DNA from: a bacterium
GTDB taxonomy: Bacteria; Acidobacteriota; Polarisedimenticolia; Polarisedimenticolales; Polarisedimenticolaceae
Reading direction: 5' to 3'
DNA length: 64,000 nucleotides
Assembly (NCBI GenBank): GCA_024226515.1
Contig: JAAELQ010000292.1
Span: 27,179 to 91,178, forward strand
Numbering within the stretch: position 1 is the first letter of the stretch; every line of letters starts with the position of its first letter. This document shows, piece after piece, positions 51,284 to 59,756 of this stretch. The notes beneath the pieces were generated by a model. That model was not told the DNA's origin. It did no database searches and worked only from the letters and a program-made list of their open reading frames with translations. The position numbers and the translations under genes are program-made.

Positions 51284-51931
51284 TCAGGAACTGATCGACT
51301 GGTCGAGGCGGATCGTCTGTTCCTGCAGGAGAATCAGGGCGGCCAGCAGCGGGCGTGTGTCCGACAGAGCCGGCACCGGCCCGGTGACCTCGACACACCA
51401 GTCCCGCAACAGGCCGCCGAGCAGTCGGCGCAGCAGCTTCCTCGCCCCTCTCGCCTCTTCGGCCGATTGCTCGCGCACCCGTCGCTCGAACGTGCCGACG
51501 ATCCTCCCGTCGGCGACGATGGCGTACTCCGAGCAGCAGCCGTCGAGGATGTCCTGCATGAGCTTGTCGAGCTTGCTCTGCGGATCGACGATGCGAAACA
51601 GCTCCGCGCCGGAGGGAGCGAGTACCTTCATACCGCGCGACACGAACAGTTCCACGGTGGCCAGCCGCTCCCCGTCGGCGCCGTCGCCGACGAAATAGGT
51701 CAGGCACATCAGCTTGCGCTTCGGCTCGAGCCGAAACAGCACCTGCGCGTCCTCCCGGGATGCATGGAACGTCGTGGCGCCACCCGTGCAGTTGCCGAGG
51801 ACGTGGCAGTGGTAGCCCGGCCCGCCGGACTCGTCACCGATGCGGTACCAGCTGTCCTCACCCTTCAACATCGACAGCCGTTCGGTCTCGACCTTGTTGA
51901 AGCGATAGGTGCTGGCGGCGGCGACGGTCAT
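51284..51931 (-). CDS. Uncharacterised protein beside the seleno-thioredoxin
   Basis: 215 residues from ATG 51931 (TTG 51940 is possible). The sequence is beta-rich in the middle (YRFNKVETERLSM, QVLFRLEPKRKLMCLTYFV, YAIVADGRIVGTFERRVRE), with a vague likeness to the LURP-one/scramblase tubby-type fold, and helical at the C-terminus. No export signal is seen. It begins 57 bases after the stop of the thioredoxin-like selenoprotein gene on the same strand. No function can be assigned. Confidence 0.65.
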   Translation of the reverse strand: MTVAAASTYRFNKVETERLSMLKGEDSWYRIGDESGGPGYHCHVLGNCTGGATTFHASREDAQVLFRLEPKRKLMCLTYFVGDGADGERLATVELFVSRGMKVLAPSGAELFRIVDPQSKLDKLMQDILDGCCSEYAIVADGRIVGTFERRVREQSAEEARGARKLLRRLLGGLLRDWCVEVTGPVPALSDTRPLLAALILLQEQTIRLDQSISS

Positions 51932-51988
51932 CTCCGCCAATATGAGACCCGCAGTGCGCGCTTTCCAGCGCCAGCGCGGCGAGCGCCG

Positions 51989-52384
51989 TCAGGGGACGTG
52001 CGCGACGACCTCGCTGCGGCTGGGCATCCCCGTGTGGCGATACGCGACCTCACCGTCGGCGTCGAGAACCAGCAACGTGGGCACGGCCTGAACGCGAAAG
52101 CGTCGTGCCGCCTGCCGCCCGACCTCGCTGAGCAGGTTCAGCCGAACCACGTCCGCCCTGCCTCTGAGTTTCCTCTCGATCCCGTCCACGACGGGCTTGG
52201 CCGTCAGGCAGCCCAGTCACGTGTTGGTGAAGAACTGGAGCACGATCGGCTCGTCCCGGCTCAGGATCTCGTCCAGGGACGACGCCGACGCCAGCGGGGT
52301 CGCGGGCGTGCGCAGGAACAGCCATCCGCCGAGCAGCAGCGCGGCGACGATCAGCAGGCCCCGGTTGGCTTTGAGGAACTCCAT
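51989..52384 (-). CDS. Membrane-anchored thioredoxin-like selenoprotein (UGA = Sec56)
   Basis: Read through TGA at 52219-52217 this is a 131-residue protein. One N-terminal helix (LLIVAALLLGGWLFL, about 10-24) anchors it. The thioredoxin fold then begins PIVLQFFTNT, followed by Sec, then LGCLTAKPVVDGIERKL. The U-L-G-C motif sits where thioredoxins have CxxC; RRFRVQAVPTLLVLDADGEV supplies the cis-Pro strand and the rest of the fold. The ATG 52384 start has a weak ribosome site; ATGs at 52399 and 52417 are in frame. A perfect 6-bp hairpin lies 22 nt past the UGA. It would reduce periplasmic disulfides or peroxides. Confidence 0.88.
52181..52195 (-). promoter_or_regulatory. Candidate bacterial SECIS hairpin of the thioredoxin-like protein
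   Basis: On the minus strand CCCGTC pairs with GACGGG around loop GTG, six base pairs without mismatch. The loop starts 28 nt after the UGA and its first base is G, as bacterial SECIS models require. Confidence 0.68.
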
Positions 52385-52489
52385 CGTCAGGCACAACATT
52401 GTAGCGACGTCGGGCATTCCAGGGGACGGGTGCAAAAACCGATTTCGAGGCAAAATGGGGTTGGTCCGCAATTCGCTGGAGGAAATCCC

Positions 52490-53089
52490 ATGAGATTCCG
52501 CATCCTGGCCCTGCTCGTCGTTCTGCTTGCCGCCGCCCCGGCGCTGGCGCAGAAGGTCTTCATCGACTACGACCCGAACTACGACGTTTCCTCGATCAAG
52601 ACGTTCGCCTGGAAGTCGACGCCCGAGACATCGCTCGAGGCCACGGACCAGCTGACGCACTCGCGTATCGTCAACGCCATCGAGCACCACCTCTCGATGG
52701 GCGGCGTCGCCGAGGTCAGCGCGGACCCGGACATCTACGTCACCTATCACGTCGAGACGCAAGACAACCTGACGATCAACAGCACCAACTTCGGCTACGG
52801 GTACCCCGGCGGCTGGTACCGCAGCGGATACTACGGCCACCGCGGCTCGTTCTACGCCGGAGTCGGAACTTCTACGGCTGCGGTCAACAGCTACCAGACG
52901 GGCACGCTGATCGTGGACGCGTGGGACGCCGACAGCAACGAGATCATCTGGCGCGGCATCGCCGACGAGATCGGCATCGTCGCCAATCCGGCAAAGATGG
53001 AGAAGCGCATCGACCGCGCGCTGCAGAAGATAGTCAGCAAGTCGCAGAAGATGCGCGAGAAGGACAAGAAGAAGAGCGGGGCGAAATGA
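52490..53089 (+). CDS. DUF4136-type exported protein, copy 1
   Basis: 199 residues from ATG 52490 after GGAGGA. The signal peptide ends AAPALAQ (21). The mature part (VFIDYDPNYDVSSIKTFAW, DIYVTYHVETQDNLTIN, YQTGTLIVDAWDADSNEIIWRGIA) is the DUF4136 pattern, a small outer-membrane or periplasmic domain of unknown role. A Gly/Tyr-rich loop (YGYPGGWYRSGYYG) lies in the middle and a Lys-rich tail ends it. The next gene is a close tandem copy that overlaps by four bases. Confidence 0.88.
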   Translation: MRFRILALLVVLLAAAPALAQKVFIDYDPNYDVSSIKTFAWKSTPETSLEATDQLTHSRIVNAIEHHLSMGGVAEVSADPDIYVTYHVETQDNLTINSTNFGYGYPGGWYRSGYYGHRGSFYAGVGTSTAAVNSYQTGTLIVDAWDADSNEIIWRGIADEIGIVANPAKMEKRIDRALQKIVSKSQKMREKDKKKSGAK

Positions 53090-53673
53090 ACAACCCCGTG
53101 CGCTCACGTTCCCTGGCACTGCTCGTCGTCTTGCTCGCAGCGGGCCCCGCGCTGGCGCAGAAGGTCTTCATCGACTACGACGAGAATTACGACGTCTCCG
53201 GAATCGAGACGTACGCCTGGAAATCGACGCCCGAAACGTCGTACGCGGGCCCGGCCCACTCGCTCGTCATGAATTCCATCGAGTTCAATCTTTCGCTGGG
53301 CGGTATGACGAAGGTCACAGAGGAACCGGACATCTACATCACCTACCACGCCGAGACGGAAGACCACATGACACTCAATACGGCCACCGTGGGTTACGGA
53401 TACCCGCACGGATGGGTGCACAGCGGATACTACGGCTACCACGGTTCGTTCTACGGCGCCTCGACGACGAGCGTGAACAAGTACCAGACCGGCACCCTGG
53501 TCGTGGACGCCTGGAACCCGAAGACCAACGAGATCGTCTGGCGCGGCATCGCGGACGACATCCACATCGTCGCCAACCGGGCCGGGATGCAGAGGCAGGT
53601 CGACAAGGCGATCGAGAAGATCGTCAAGAAGTCGAGGAAGCTCCGCGCCAAGGACGCGAAGAAGAGGAAATAG
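53086..53673 (+). CDS. DUF4136-type exported protein, copy 2
   Basis: 195 residues; its ATG overlaps the upstream stop (ATGA). It repeats the architecture of copy 1: signal peptide ending GPALAQ, VFIDYDENYDVSGIETYAW, DIYITYHAETEDHMTLN, YGYPHGWVHSGYYGYHGS, then YQTGTLVVDAWNPKTNEIVW and a basic tail. The two arose by tandem duplication and are surely co-expressed. Function unknown. Confidence 0.88.
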   Translation: MNNPVRSRSLALLVVLLAAGPALAQKVFIDYDENYDVSGIETYAWKSTPETSYAGPAHSLVMNSIEFNLSLGGMTKVTEEPDIYITYHAETEDHMTLNTATVGYGYPHGWVHSGYYGYHGSFYGASTTSVNKYQTGTLVVDAWNPKTNEIVWRGIADDIHIVANRAGMQRQVDKAIEKIVKKSRKLRAKDAKKRK

Positions 53674-53801
53674 CGGCGCCTCTCGGGGGGTCTTTCGGTT
53701 CGATCTAGGGGATTCCCCGATAGCCGCTCGCGCCCGAGTGAAGTAGAAAGAGACAGGCGAGCTCTCGACGTTTCCGAGGGGCCGTCGACGAGGGCCCTCT
53801 T

Positions 53802-56800
53802 ATGCATCTGTCTCGAATCGTGTTTTGCGCCGTGCTTCCCGCCATGCTCGCCGGCCTGTGGTCGACCGTGGCTCCGGCGGCCGACCTCCCCGCGACCGAA
53901 CGTCGCTTCGAAGCGCTGATCCGTCCCCGTCAGGGCGCCGTGATCGCCGTCGCACCCAGGAAAGCGGATACGCTGCCCGAGGCAGACCCGTTGAGAATCG
54001 GCTGGGAGACCTTTCGCGGGGAACGCGCCGGCCGCTGGACCGTCTATCTGGATGAGCGCACCGCGCTGCCGACGCTCGTCTCGGGCAAGGGGATCGATCT
54101 CGCAGCGCCGGGGATTGCGAAGCTCGACGAACTCGAGACGGCGCTGCGCGCGTTCCTGAACGAGGGCAGCGACCTGCTGGGCGATTGGGAATCGATCCTG
54201 AAGCTGGACCGCAGCGCCAGCGTCGAGTTGAAGCCGGGACACTGGCAGCTCGTCTTCCGGCAATCCGTCGACGGCGTCACGATCGAGAACGCGCGCATGG
54301 ACTTCCATGTCGTGAACGGCAAACTCGTGTTGTTCGGCTCGTCGAACTGGGGTACTCCGACGACCGACGGCGTCCCTCGGATCGACGGCAACGACGCGCG
54401 TGATTTTCTCGACGCCTACCTGGGTGGACGACAGGACGGGCTCGAGGCCGTGGGCGAGCCCGAGCTCGTCATGCTGGCGCGCGATTCCGACGCGTCGTCC
54501 GACGGACCCAGGCGCTGGTCCGGACCGCGCGGGAAGGGGCTGAGCCATCTCCTGATCTGGCGGCTCCGCTATCGCGATGGTGACAGCCTGTGGATCGGCG
54601 AGATCGATGCGCGGGACGGAACGCTGCGCGCGTTCTACGACGGGACGCACTACCAGGCGATCCACGGCGGCGTTTACCCGGAGGCTCCGGCCGAGGGCTG
54701 TACCGACGGCGACTGCGAGATCGAGGGCTATCCGATGCCGTTCGCGGATTGGACCGAGAGCGGACAGCCGACGGCCTACACGGACGAGTACGGCAACCTG
54801 ACCTGCGACGACCCCGCGTCAACGTTCGAAACGGCTCTCGATGGGCAATACGTGCGCGTCGTCGACGACTGCGGAACGGTGCTCGAGTCCGGCAGTTGCG
54901 AAGGAGGCGTCGCGCTGGGGCTCAAGGGTGGTCCCGGCGACTGTGACGTCGCGCCGGGTGCTTCCGCCGGCAACACCGCGGCGGCGCGGACGTCGTACTA
55001 TCACCTGAATCGCGCGTTCGAGGTCGCCCGATTCTACGACCCCGGCAACGCCGCGATGCAGCAGCCGATCGAGGTGCACACCAACAGCGGCGCGACCTGC
55101 AACGCGTCCTACCTGTCCGATCGCATCAACGTCTCGCGCTCGGGCACGGGTTCGTGGGAGTGCTCCAACACCGGCGAGAACCAGACGATCATCGTCCACG
55201 AGTGGGGTCACCACTACGACCACAACGACGGGGGCGGGCCGGACAACACGTCCGAGGCCTACGCCGATGTGGCCGCCATCCTCGCCGCCCGGCATTCGTG
55301 TGTCGGGCGGGGCATGATCACCGACGGCGGCACGTGCACGGGACACGGCGACACCTGCTTGACCTGCACGGGTTTCCGCGACCACGACTGGGCCGCGCGC
55401 CTGGCGAACACGCCGGCGACCCCGCAGGGCTTCGTCCAGAACTACTGCGGCGGCGGGGGGGGGCCGTGCGGCGGCCAGGTCCACTGCGAGTCGTATCCGA
55501 TCTCGGAATCCATCTACGATCTGGCGACGCGCGACCTTCCCGCGTCCGGCATGGACATCGACTCCGCGTGGCAGCTCGTCGAGCGCCTCTGGTACTCGAC
55601 GCGCCCCGGATCCGGAGGCGACATCTACACCTGCGCCTTGCCGAGCTCGGACAGTTGCGCCGCCGGCAGCTGGTACCAGCGAATGCGCGTGTTCGACGAC
55701 GACGACGGCGACCCGTCCAACGGCACGCCTCACGCGGCCGCCCTGTTCGCCGCGTTCGCCAGGCACAACCTCGCGTGCGGCAACGCCGGGGACGCCGACA
55801 ACCAGAGCACGACGAGCTGCCGCTCTCTGGCCAAGCCCGTGCCGGCGGCCGACGAGACCGGCCCATCTCCCGTACTGAACTGGGCTGCGGTCCCCGGCGC
55901 CTCGGAGTACGTGCTCTACCGCAGCGACCTCGGCTGCAACCGGCAGTTCGTTCCGATCGCCACCGTGACCGGCGGCCAGACGAGTTACGTCGACTCCACC
56001 CCCGACCCGGATCTGCCTCGCTTCTATCGGGTCGAGGCGGTCGGCGCCAACCCGACCTGCCGCAGCGCTGTTTCCGATTGCGAGGGAATCTCGGGCGAGC
56101 CGCGGCTGCAACTGATCTCCCACGAAATGATCGAGCAAGGCCTCAACATCAACGGAAACGGCTTTGCCGATCCCGGAGAGACCGTGCAGATTCCCGTCGA
56201 GCTGTTCAACGGAGGCGCCGCCGACGCTCACGCCGTGACCGGTCGGCTACGCACCGTGGATCCCGGGCAGGGCCGGGTCGTGGAGCCGTCCGTTCCGTTC
56301 CCCGACCTCCCGACCGGCGCAGCGTCCGAATCCGCACCGCCGCACTTCGCGCTCACGCTGTTCGAGTCGGGAGCGGCGTGTGGCGACACCGTCGAGCTGG
56401 AGATCGAGATGGACGCCCAGGGGACGGCCACGCGCAGCCGGCGTTTCGCGCTGCAACTGGGCACCCTCGAGAAGGACTTCGTCGGCGTGGACGTCCAGTC
56501 GATTCCGGTCGTCACGCAGGGCAATCCGGTCCTGTCGGAGCTGCTGATCGCGGAAGACCACAGCATCAGCGAGCTCGACGTCACAACACACATCTCGCAC
56601 CCCTACTCGGACGACCTGATCGTCGAGCTGACCTCGCCCCAGAACACGACCGTTCGGTTGCGCGACAACAGCGCCGGCAGCCATGCGGTGCGCTATGACG
56701 AGGAACGGGCGCCCGACGGCCCCGGGACGCTGGCTGACTTCGTCGGGCAATCGACGCTGGGCACGTGGACGATCACGATCCACGACACTCGGTTCCAGGG

Positions 56801-57152
56801 GCCGGGGACGGGAGCAATCACCGGCTTCACGCTTCACGTGAGGACGCAGGGTGCGTTCGATTGCGAGGTCGCAGCGTGTCCCGAGCCGGTTCCGGCCGCG
56901 GCCCCGCAGCAGCTGACGATCGACAAGGGCACCGGCAGTGCAGACCTGATCCTCGACTGGGCCGGCGTCGGGGGCGCGGCCGGCTATCACGTGCTGAGCT
57001 CGGCCGGCCCGGGCTTCGACGGCATCGTCGATCTGACCGGAAGAACGACCGGCGCGACGATGCTGGCCGTAGCGGACGGCGCGACGATCGCTCCCGACCT
57101 GGTCTTCTTCCAGGTGCGGGCGGTCAACGCCTGCAACCAGGAGTCGCCGTAG
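53802..57152 (+). CDS. Secreted M36/M4-like zinc metalloprotease with P-domain
   Basis: 1116 residues from ATG 53802. A signal peptide ends near VAPAA (27), then a propeptide of the FTP type (to about 290). The zinc site is HEWGHH at 466-471, with the third ligand Glu in SEAYADVAAIL (485). Two fibronectin-like or beta modules flank a proprotein-convertase P-domain near 900-1010 (ISHPYSDDLIVELTSP, LGTWTITIHDTRFQG). The protein ends FFQVRAVNACNQESP, resembling the end of the subtilase at 25588-29424. It is likely an extracellular protease. It converges on the DUF3179 selenoprotein gene with 3 bases between the stops. Confidence 0.88.
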   Translation: MHLSRIVFCAVLPAMLAGLWSTVAPAADLPATERRFEALIRPRQGAVIAVAPRKADTLPEADPLRIGWETFRGERAGRWTVYLDERTALPTLVSGKGIDLAAPGIAKLDELETALRAFLNEGSDLLGDWESILKLDRSASVELKPGHWQLVFRQSVDGVTIENARMDFHVVNGKLVLFGSSNWGTPTTDGVPRIDGNDARDFLDAYLGGRQDGLEAVGEPELVMLARDSDASSDGPRRWSGPRGKGLSHLLIWRLRYRDGDSLWIGEIDARDGTLRAFYDGTHYQAIHGGVYPEAPAEGCTDGDCEIEGYPMPFADWTESGQPTAYTDEYGNLTCDDPASTFETALDGQYVRVVDDCGTVLESGSCEGGVALGLKGGPGDCDVAPGASAGNTAAARTSYYHLNRAFEVARFYDPGNAAMQQPIEVHTNSGATCNASYLSDRINVSRSGTGSWECSNTGENQTIIVHEWGHHYDHNDGGGPDNTSEAYADVAAILAARHSCVGRGMITDGGTCTGHGDTCLTCTGFRDHDWAARLANTPATPQGFVQNYCGGGGGPCGGQVHCESYPISESIYDLATRDLPASGMDIDSAWQLVERLWYSTRPGSGGDIYTCALPSSDSCAAGSWYQRMRVFDDDDGDPSNGTPHAAALFAAFARHNLACGNAGDADNQSTTSCRSLAKPVPAADETGPSPVLNWAAVPGASEYVLYRSDLGCNRQFVPIATVTGGQTSYVDSTPDPDLPRFYRVEAVGANPTCRSAVSDCEGISGEPRLQLISHEMIEQGLNINGNGFADPGETVQIPVELFNGGAADAHAVTGRLRTVDPGQGRVVEPSVPFPDLPTGAASESAPPHFALTLFESGAACGDTVELEIEMDAQGTATRSRRFALQLGTLEKDFVGVDVQSIPVVTQGNPVLSELLIAEDHSISELDVTTHISHPYSDDLIVELTSPQNTTVRLRDNSAGSHAVRYDEERAPDGPGTLADFVGQSTLGTWTITIHDTRFQGPGTGAITGFTLHVRTQGAFDCEVAACPEPVPAAAPQQLTIDKGTGSADLILDWAGVGGAAGYHVLSSAGPGFDGIVDLTGRTTGATMLAVADGATIAPDLVFFQVRAVNACNQESP

Positions 57153-57155
57153 CCC

Positions 57156-58472
57156 TCAGTCGTCGGCGCGGCGTTTCAACTCCGGCTTCAGCTTGACCTT
57201 CTTCCCGTTGCGGCGGACGACCGCGGTGACGGTATCTCCCGCGTCGAGTTCGAGCAGGATCTCGCGCAGGGCCCTGCGGCCCGCGACATCTTGCCGGTCG
57301 AGTCGGAACAGGACGTCGCCCTCGAGGAAGCCGGCCTCCTCCGCGGCGGAGCCTTCCATCACACGCGTGACGAGCACGCCGCCCTCGGCGTCCTCCAGCC
57401 CGATGCCGAGGTACGGTCGGTTCATCAGCTTGAAGTCTCGCTCGGTGGGCAGCAGGACGGTCGACCCGGGGTGCGCATCCAGCCACTCGCCCAACGGCAT
57501 CGGCGCCGGCTTGTCGCGGAAGCTCAGGGATTGCCCCTTGCGCTTGCCCGCGACCGCCTGGAGGTTCTCGTCGTCCGGATACCAGACGTTGTTCGAGGCC
57601 CGGTCGTACAGCACGAAGACGTGGTCCATCGTGTATCCGCTGGTTCCGAACTCCACCGCCCGTCCGTCGATCTCGCGGGTGCTCACGGCACCCAGTTGGG
57701 CCAGCGGTCACCACAGGACGGCGAACGCCTTGCCTCCGAAGTCGTCGTTGACCACCTCGTGCATGTCCATCACCGCGACGGGATACGCCCGTGCGATGCC
57801 ATCGATCTCGACTCCCAGGACCTCGGTCTCGAGCGTCACGCCGCGTGACGCCAGGCGCGGATCGTCGGGCGGTACGTACTCCGGACGATCGATCGACGGG
57901 ATGGTGTCCTTGCCGATGCCGAACTGGAAGCGATACGGGTCGATCTCCGCACCCGTCATGTCGAACCACTCGACGTTGCCCTCGTCGTCCTCGGCGGCCC
58001 ACAGCTTCGTGCGCCCGTCCTCCTCGACGATCGGCCGGTCGTGCAGGTCCGGGATCGTGTCACTCTCCGTTCCGGACGTCGGCGCGTCACCGCGCAGCCC
58101 GATGCTTCGCGCGTCGCCGAACGGACCGCGCCACGTGCCCTCGAACGCATCGCCGTCGAGTTCGCCCTCGAAGTGAATCAGCGTACCGCCGGGGATCTCG
58201 CGATCGAACGAGATCCGGTTCCCGTCGACGGCGATGTTGCGCAGGTCCATCTGCATTCCACGACTGACCCAGACGCCGTTCAGCCCGCCGAGGTCGTCGC
58301 GCTCGAGCGTCATGGTCGCCTGCATCTCCTGGTCGCCCAGAAGCGTCGTGACCGACCACGTACCGAGCAGTTCCTCGCCCGCGTCACCGGCGCCGACGAC
58401 GGACGCGACGGCCAACAAGGCACAGATCGCGAAGACACGGATTCCGAGCTTTGCCCCAAGAACGAACTTCAC
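57156..58472 (-). CDS. Secreted DUF3179-PDZ selenoprotein (UGA = Sec255)
   Basis: Read through TGA at 57710-57708 this is a 438-residue protein. GTG 58472 is chosen because AGGAGG lies five bases before it; GTG 58478 is adjacent. A signal peptide ends near VVGAG (28). Residues 35-130 form a lipocalin-like beta domain (LLGTWSVTTLLGDQE). DUF3179 follows: ARAYPVAVMDMHEVVNDDFG, then AVLW, Sec, PLAQLGAVSTRE and VEFGTSGYTMDHVFVLYDR. DUF3179 proteins normally have a Cys before PL (Y/WCPL), so UGA sits on that Cys. The last 90 residues are a PDZ-like domain (YLGIGLEDAEGGVLVTRV, GDVLFRL). Its reaction is unknown; a selenol redox or metal role is likely. SECIS-like and RBS hairpins accompany it. Confidence 0.88.
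57677..57693 (-). promoter_or_regulatory. Candidate bacterial SECIS hairpin of the DUF3179 protein
   Basis: On the minus strand GGGTGC pairs with GCACCC around loop CGTGA, six perfect pairs. The loop starts 21 nt after the UGA and has G in its second position, matching bacterial SECIS models. Confidence 0.7.
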
Positions 58473-58478
58473 GGCCAC

Positions 58479-58518
58479 CTCCTCGTGCTGAGATCACTCC
58501 AGCCTACAGCACGAGGAG
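58479..58518 (-). promoter_or_regulatory. Hairpin hiding the ribosome site of the DUF3179 selenoprotein
   Basis: CTCCTCGTGCTG (on the + strand 58479-58490) and CAGCACGAGGAG (58507-58518) are perfect reverse complements, 12 bp with a 16-base loop. In the minus-strand mRNA the 3' arm contains GAGGAG, the Shine-Dalgarno sequence of the gene, immediately before its start. Pairing would block ribosome entry, so translation may be switched by a ligand, protein or temperature. No T-run follows. Confidence 0.65.
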
Positions 58519-58547
58519 TCTGTTTATTCCAGCATGTGAGGCGGCTA

Positions 58548-59669
58548 CTAGCAGCCCCCGGGCATCAGGTTGTCGCCGAAGGACGTGTTGCCCACGGTTG
58601 TCGGGTCGAGGCACAGATCGGGCGCCGCGCACGCGCCGATCGGCGGGAGGCACGGCGTCGGCAGGCCGGTGTTGCCGCGGGAGGTGTTCTTGGTGAACGT
58701 GTTGTCGTTGCCGCAGTACCCCGTCGACCCGCAGCTCGACGGCGCAATCCACAGCCCCAGCCCGTTGTCGGTCACGACGTTGCCGCGGATCTGGTTGCGG
58801 CCGCCCGAGACGTGGATGCCCGCCTCGTCGTTCAGCCGGGCGACGTTGTCCTCGATCAGGCAGCCGTTCGTGCGGACCCAGATTCCGCTGCGCGTCGCCC
58901 CTCCGACGCGGTTGCCCTCGATCGTGCAGGCCCCCTTCGTGTTGACGCGGATGCCCCAGCCGTCGATGTTGCGCACGTTGTTGCGCCGCAGCTCGACGAT
59001 GTCGTCCGCGTCGGAGCCGCCGGTCGTGTCGACGTAGAGGCCGCGCGTCTCGGCGGCGAGCCCCGCGTCACGCACACGGTTGCCGACGATCGTCACGCCG
59101 TCGATCGCTTCCACCACACGTATGCCCTCGTGCCCTGTCCGTCGGACCTGGCAGTCCTGCACGATCCCGGTGTTGTCCACCCCGCTCGCCCCGTCGACGA
59201 GGATGCCGAAGAAGCCCGCGGTGTCCGCCAGCACGCGACGCACGGCGAACTGCTGCGGGTTCTCGACGAACACGCCCGTGCTGGTGTTCTTGACCGACAG
59301 ATCCTCGACGACCGCCTGGACGGTGTTCGTCACCAGCAGCCCACCGCGCGACGGCGACGCGATGATCGAACCGTTGCGGATCGTGAACTTGCCGAGGTTG
59401 TTGGCGACGATGACGGCCCCGGATCCGGCGACCGTATTCGCGATGGTGAATCCGTTGAGGTCCACCTCGACGTGCTCGGTTCCGCTGCCGACAAACTCGA
59501 TCACCGTGCCGGGGTCGACCGTGCCGATATCGCGCGTGACGATGTACTTGCCGGCGACGCCGCTGCCGCTCAGCGACAGCGGTTCGAAGATCGGGACTCT
59601 CCCCTCCTCCGCGAAAGCGGGAGCGGCACAGAGGATCGCGAGCGACAGGAATAGGGTGCGACTGCGCAT
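58548..59669 (-). CDS. Secreted right-handed beta-helix protein, copy 2
   Basis: 373 residues from ATG 59669 with GGAG upstream. The signal peptide ends near APAFA (20), and the mature start EEGRVPIFEP matches the paralogue at 50012-51187. It has about ten beta-helix turns (VDLNGFTIANTVAG, IRNGSIIA, GVTIVGNRVRDAG, CTIEGNRVGGATRSGI, NQIRGNVVTDNGLG), as in NosD-type folds. The C-terminus has CGSTGYCGNDN and ends SFGDNLMPGGC. No catalytic residues can be named with confidence. Its stop is 30 bases before the hairpin ahead of the selenoprotein gene. Confidence 0.84.
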   Translation of the reverse strand: MRSRTLFLSLAILCAAPAFAEEGRVPIFEPLSLSGSGVAGKYIVTRDIGTVDPGTVIEFVGSGTEHVEVDLNGFTIANTVAGSGAVIVANNLGKFTIRNGSIIASPSRGGLLVTNTVQAVVEDLSVKNTSTGVFVENPQQFAVRRVLADTAGFFGILVDGASGVDNTGIVQDCQVRRTGHEGIRVVEAIDGVTIVGNRVRDAGLAAETRGLYVDTTGGSDADDIVELRRNNVRNIDGWGIRVNTKGACTIEGNRVGGATRSGIWVRTNGCLIEDNVARLNDEAGIHVSGGRNQIRGNVVTDNGLGLWIAPSSCGSTGYCGNDNTFTKNTSRGNTGLPTPCLPPIGACAAPDLCLDPTTVGNTSFGDNLMPGGC

Positions 59670-59756
59670 GGGTCCGACTCCGACGTGAATTTCTTTGACT
59701 TTCTTTTACACTGGAGTGCCCGCGAAGTCCAGACGGAAATCGGAAGGAGCGAGATC

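Noticed and set aside
51280..51288. Second GGGGTCAGG, as in the palindrome at 17317
   Set aside because: No inverted partner lies nearby; a nine-base match alone could be chance.
57708..57710. UGA read as Trp (code reassignment)
   Set aside because: Many clear genes here end in TGA directly before or overlapping the next start (for example hipA, the ClC gene, the sigma factor).
58479..58518. Intrinsic terminator after the beta-helix gene
   Set aside because: The stem has no T-run and contains the ribosome site of the next gene, so translational control fits better.
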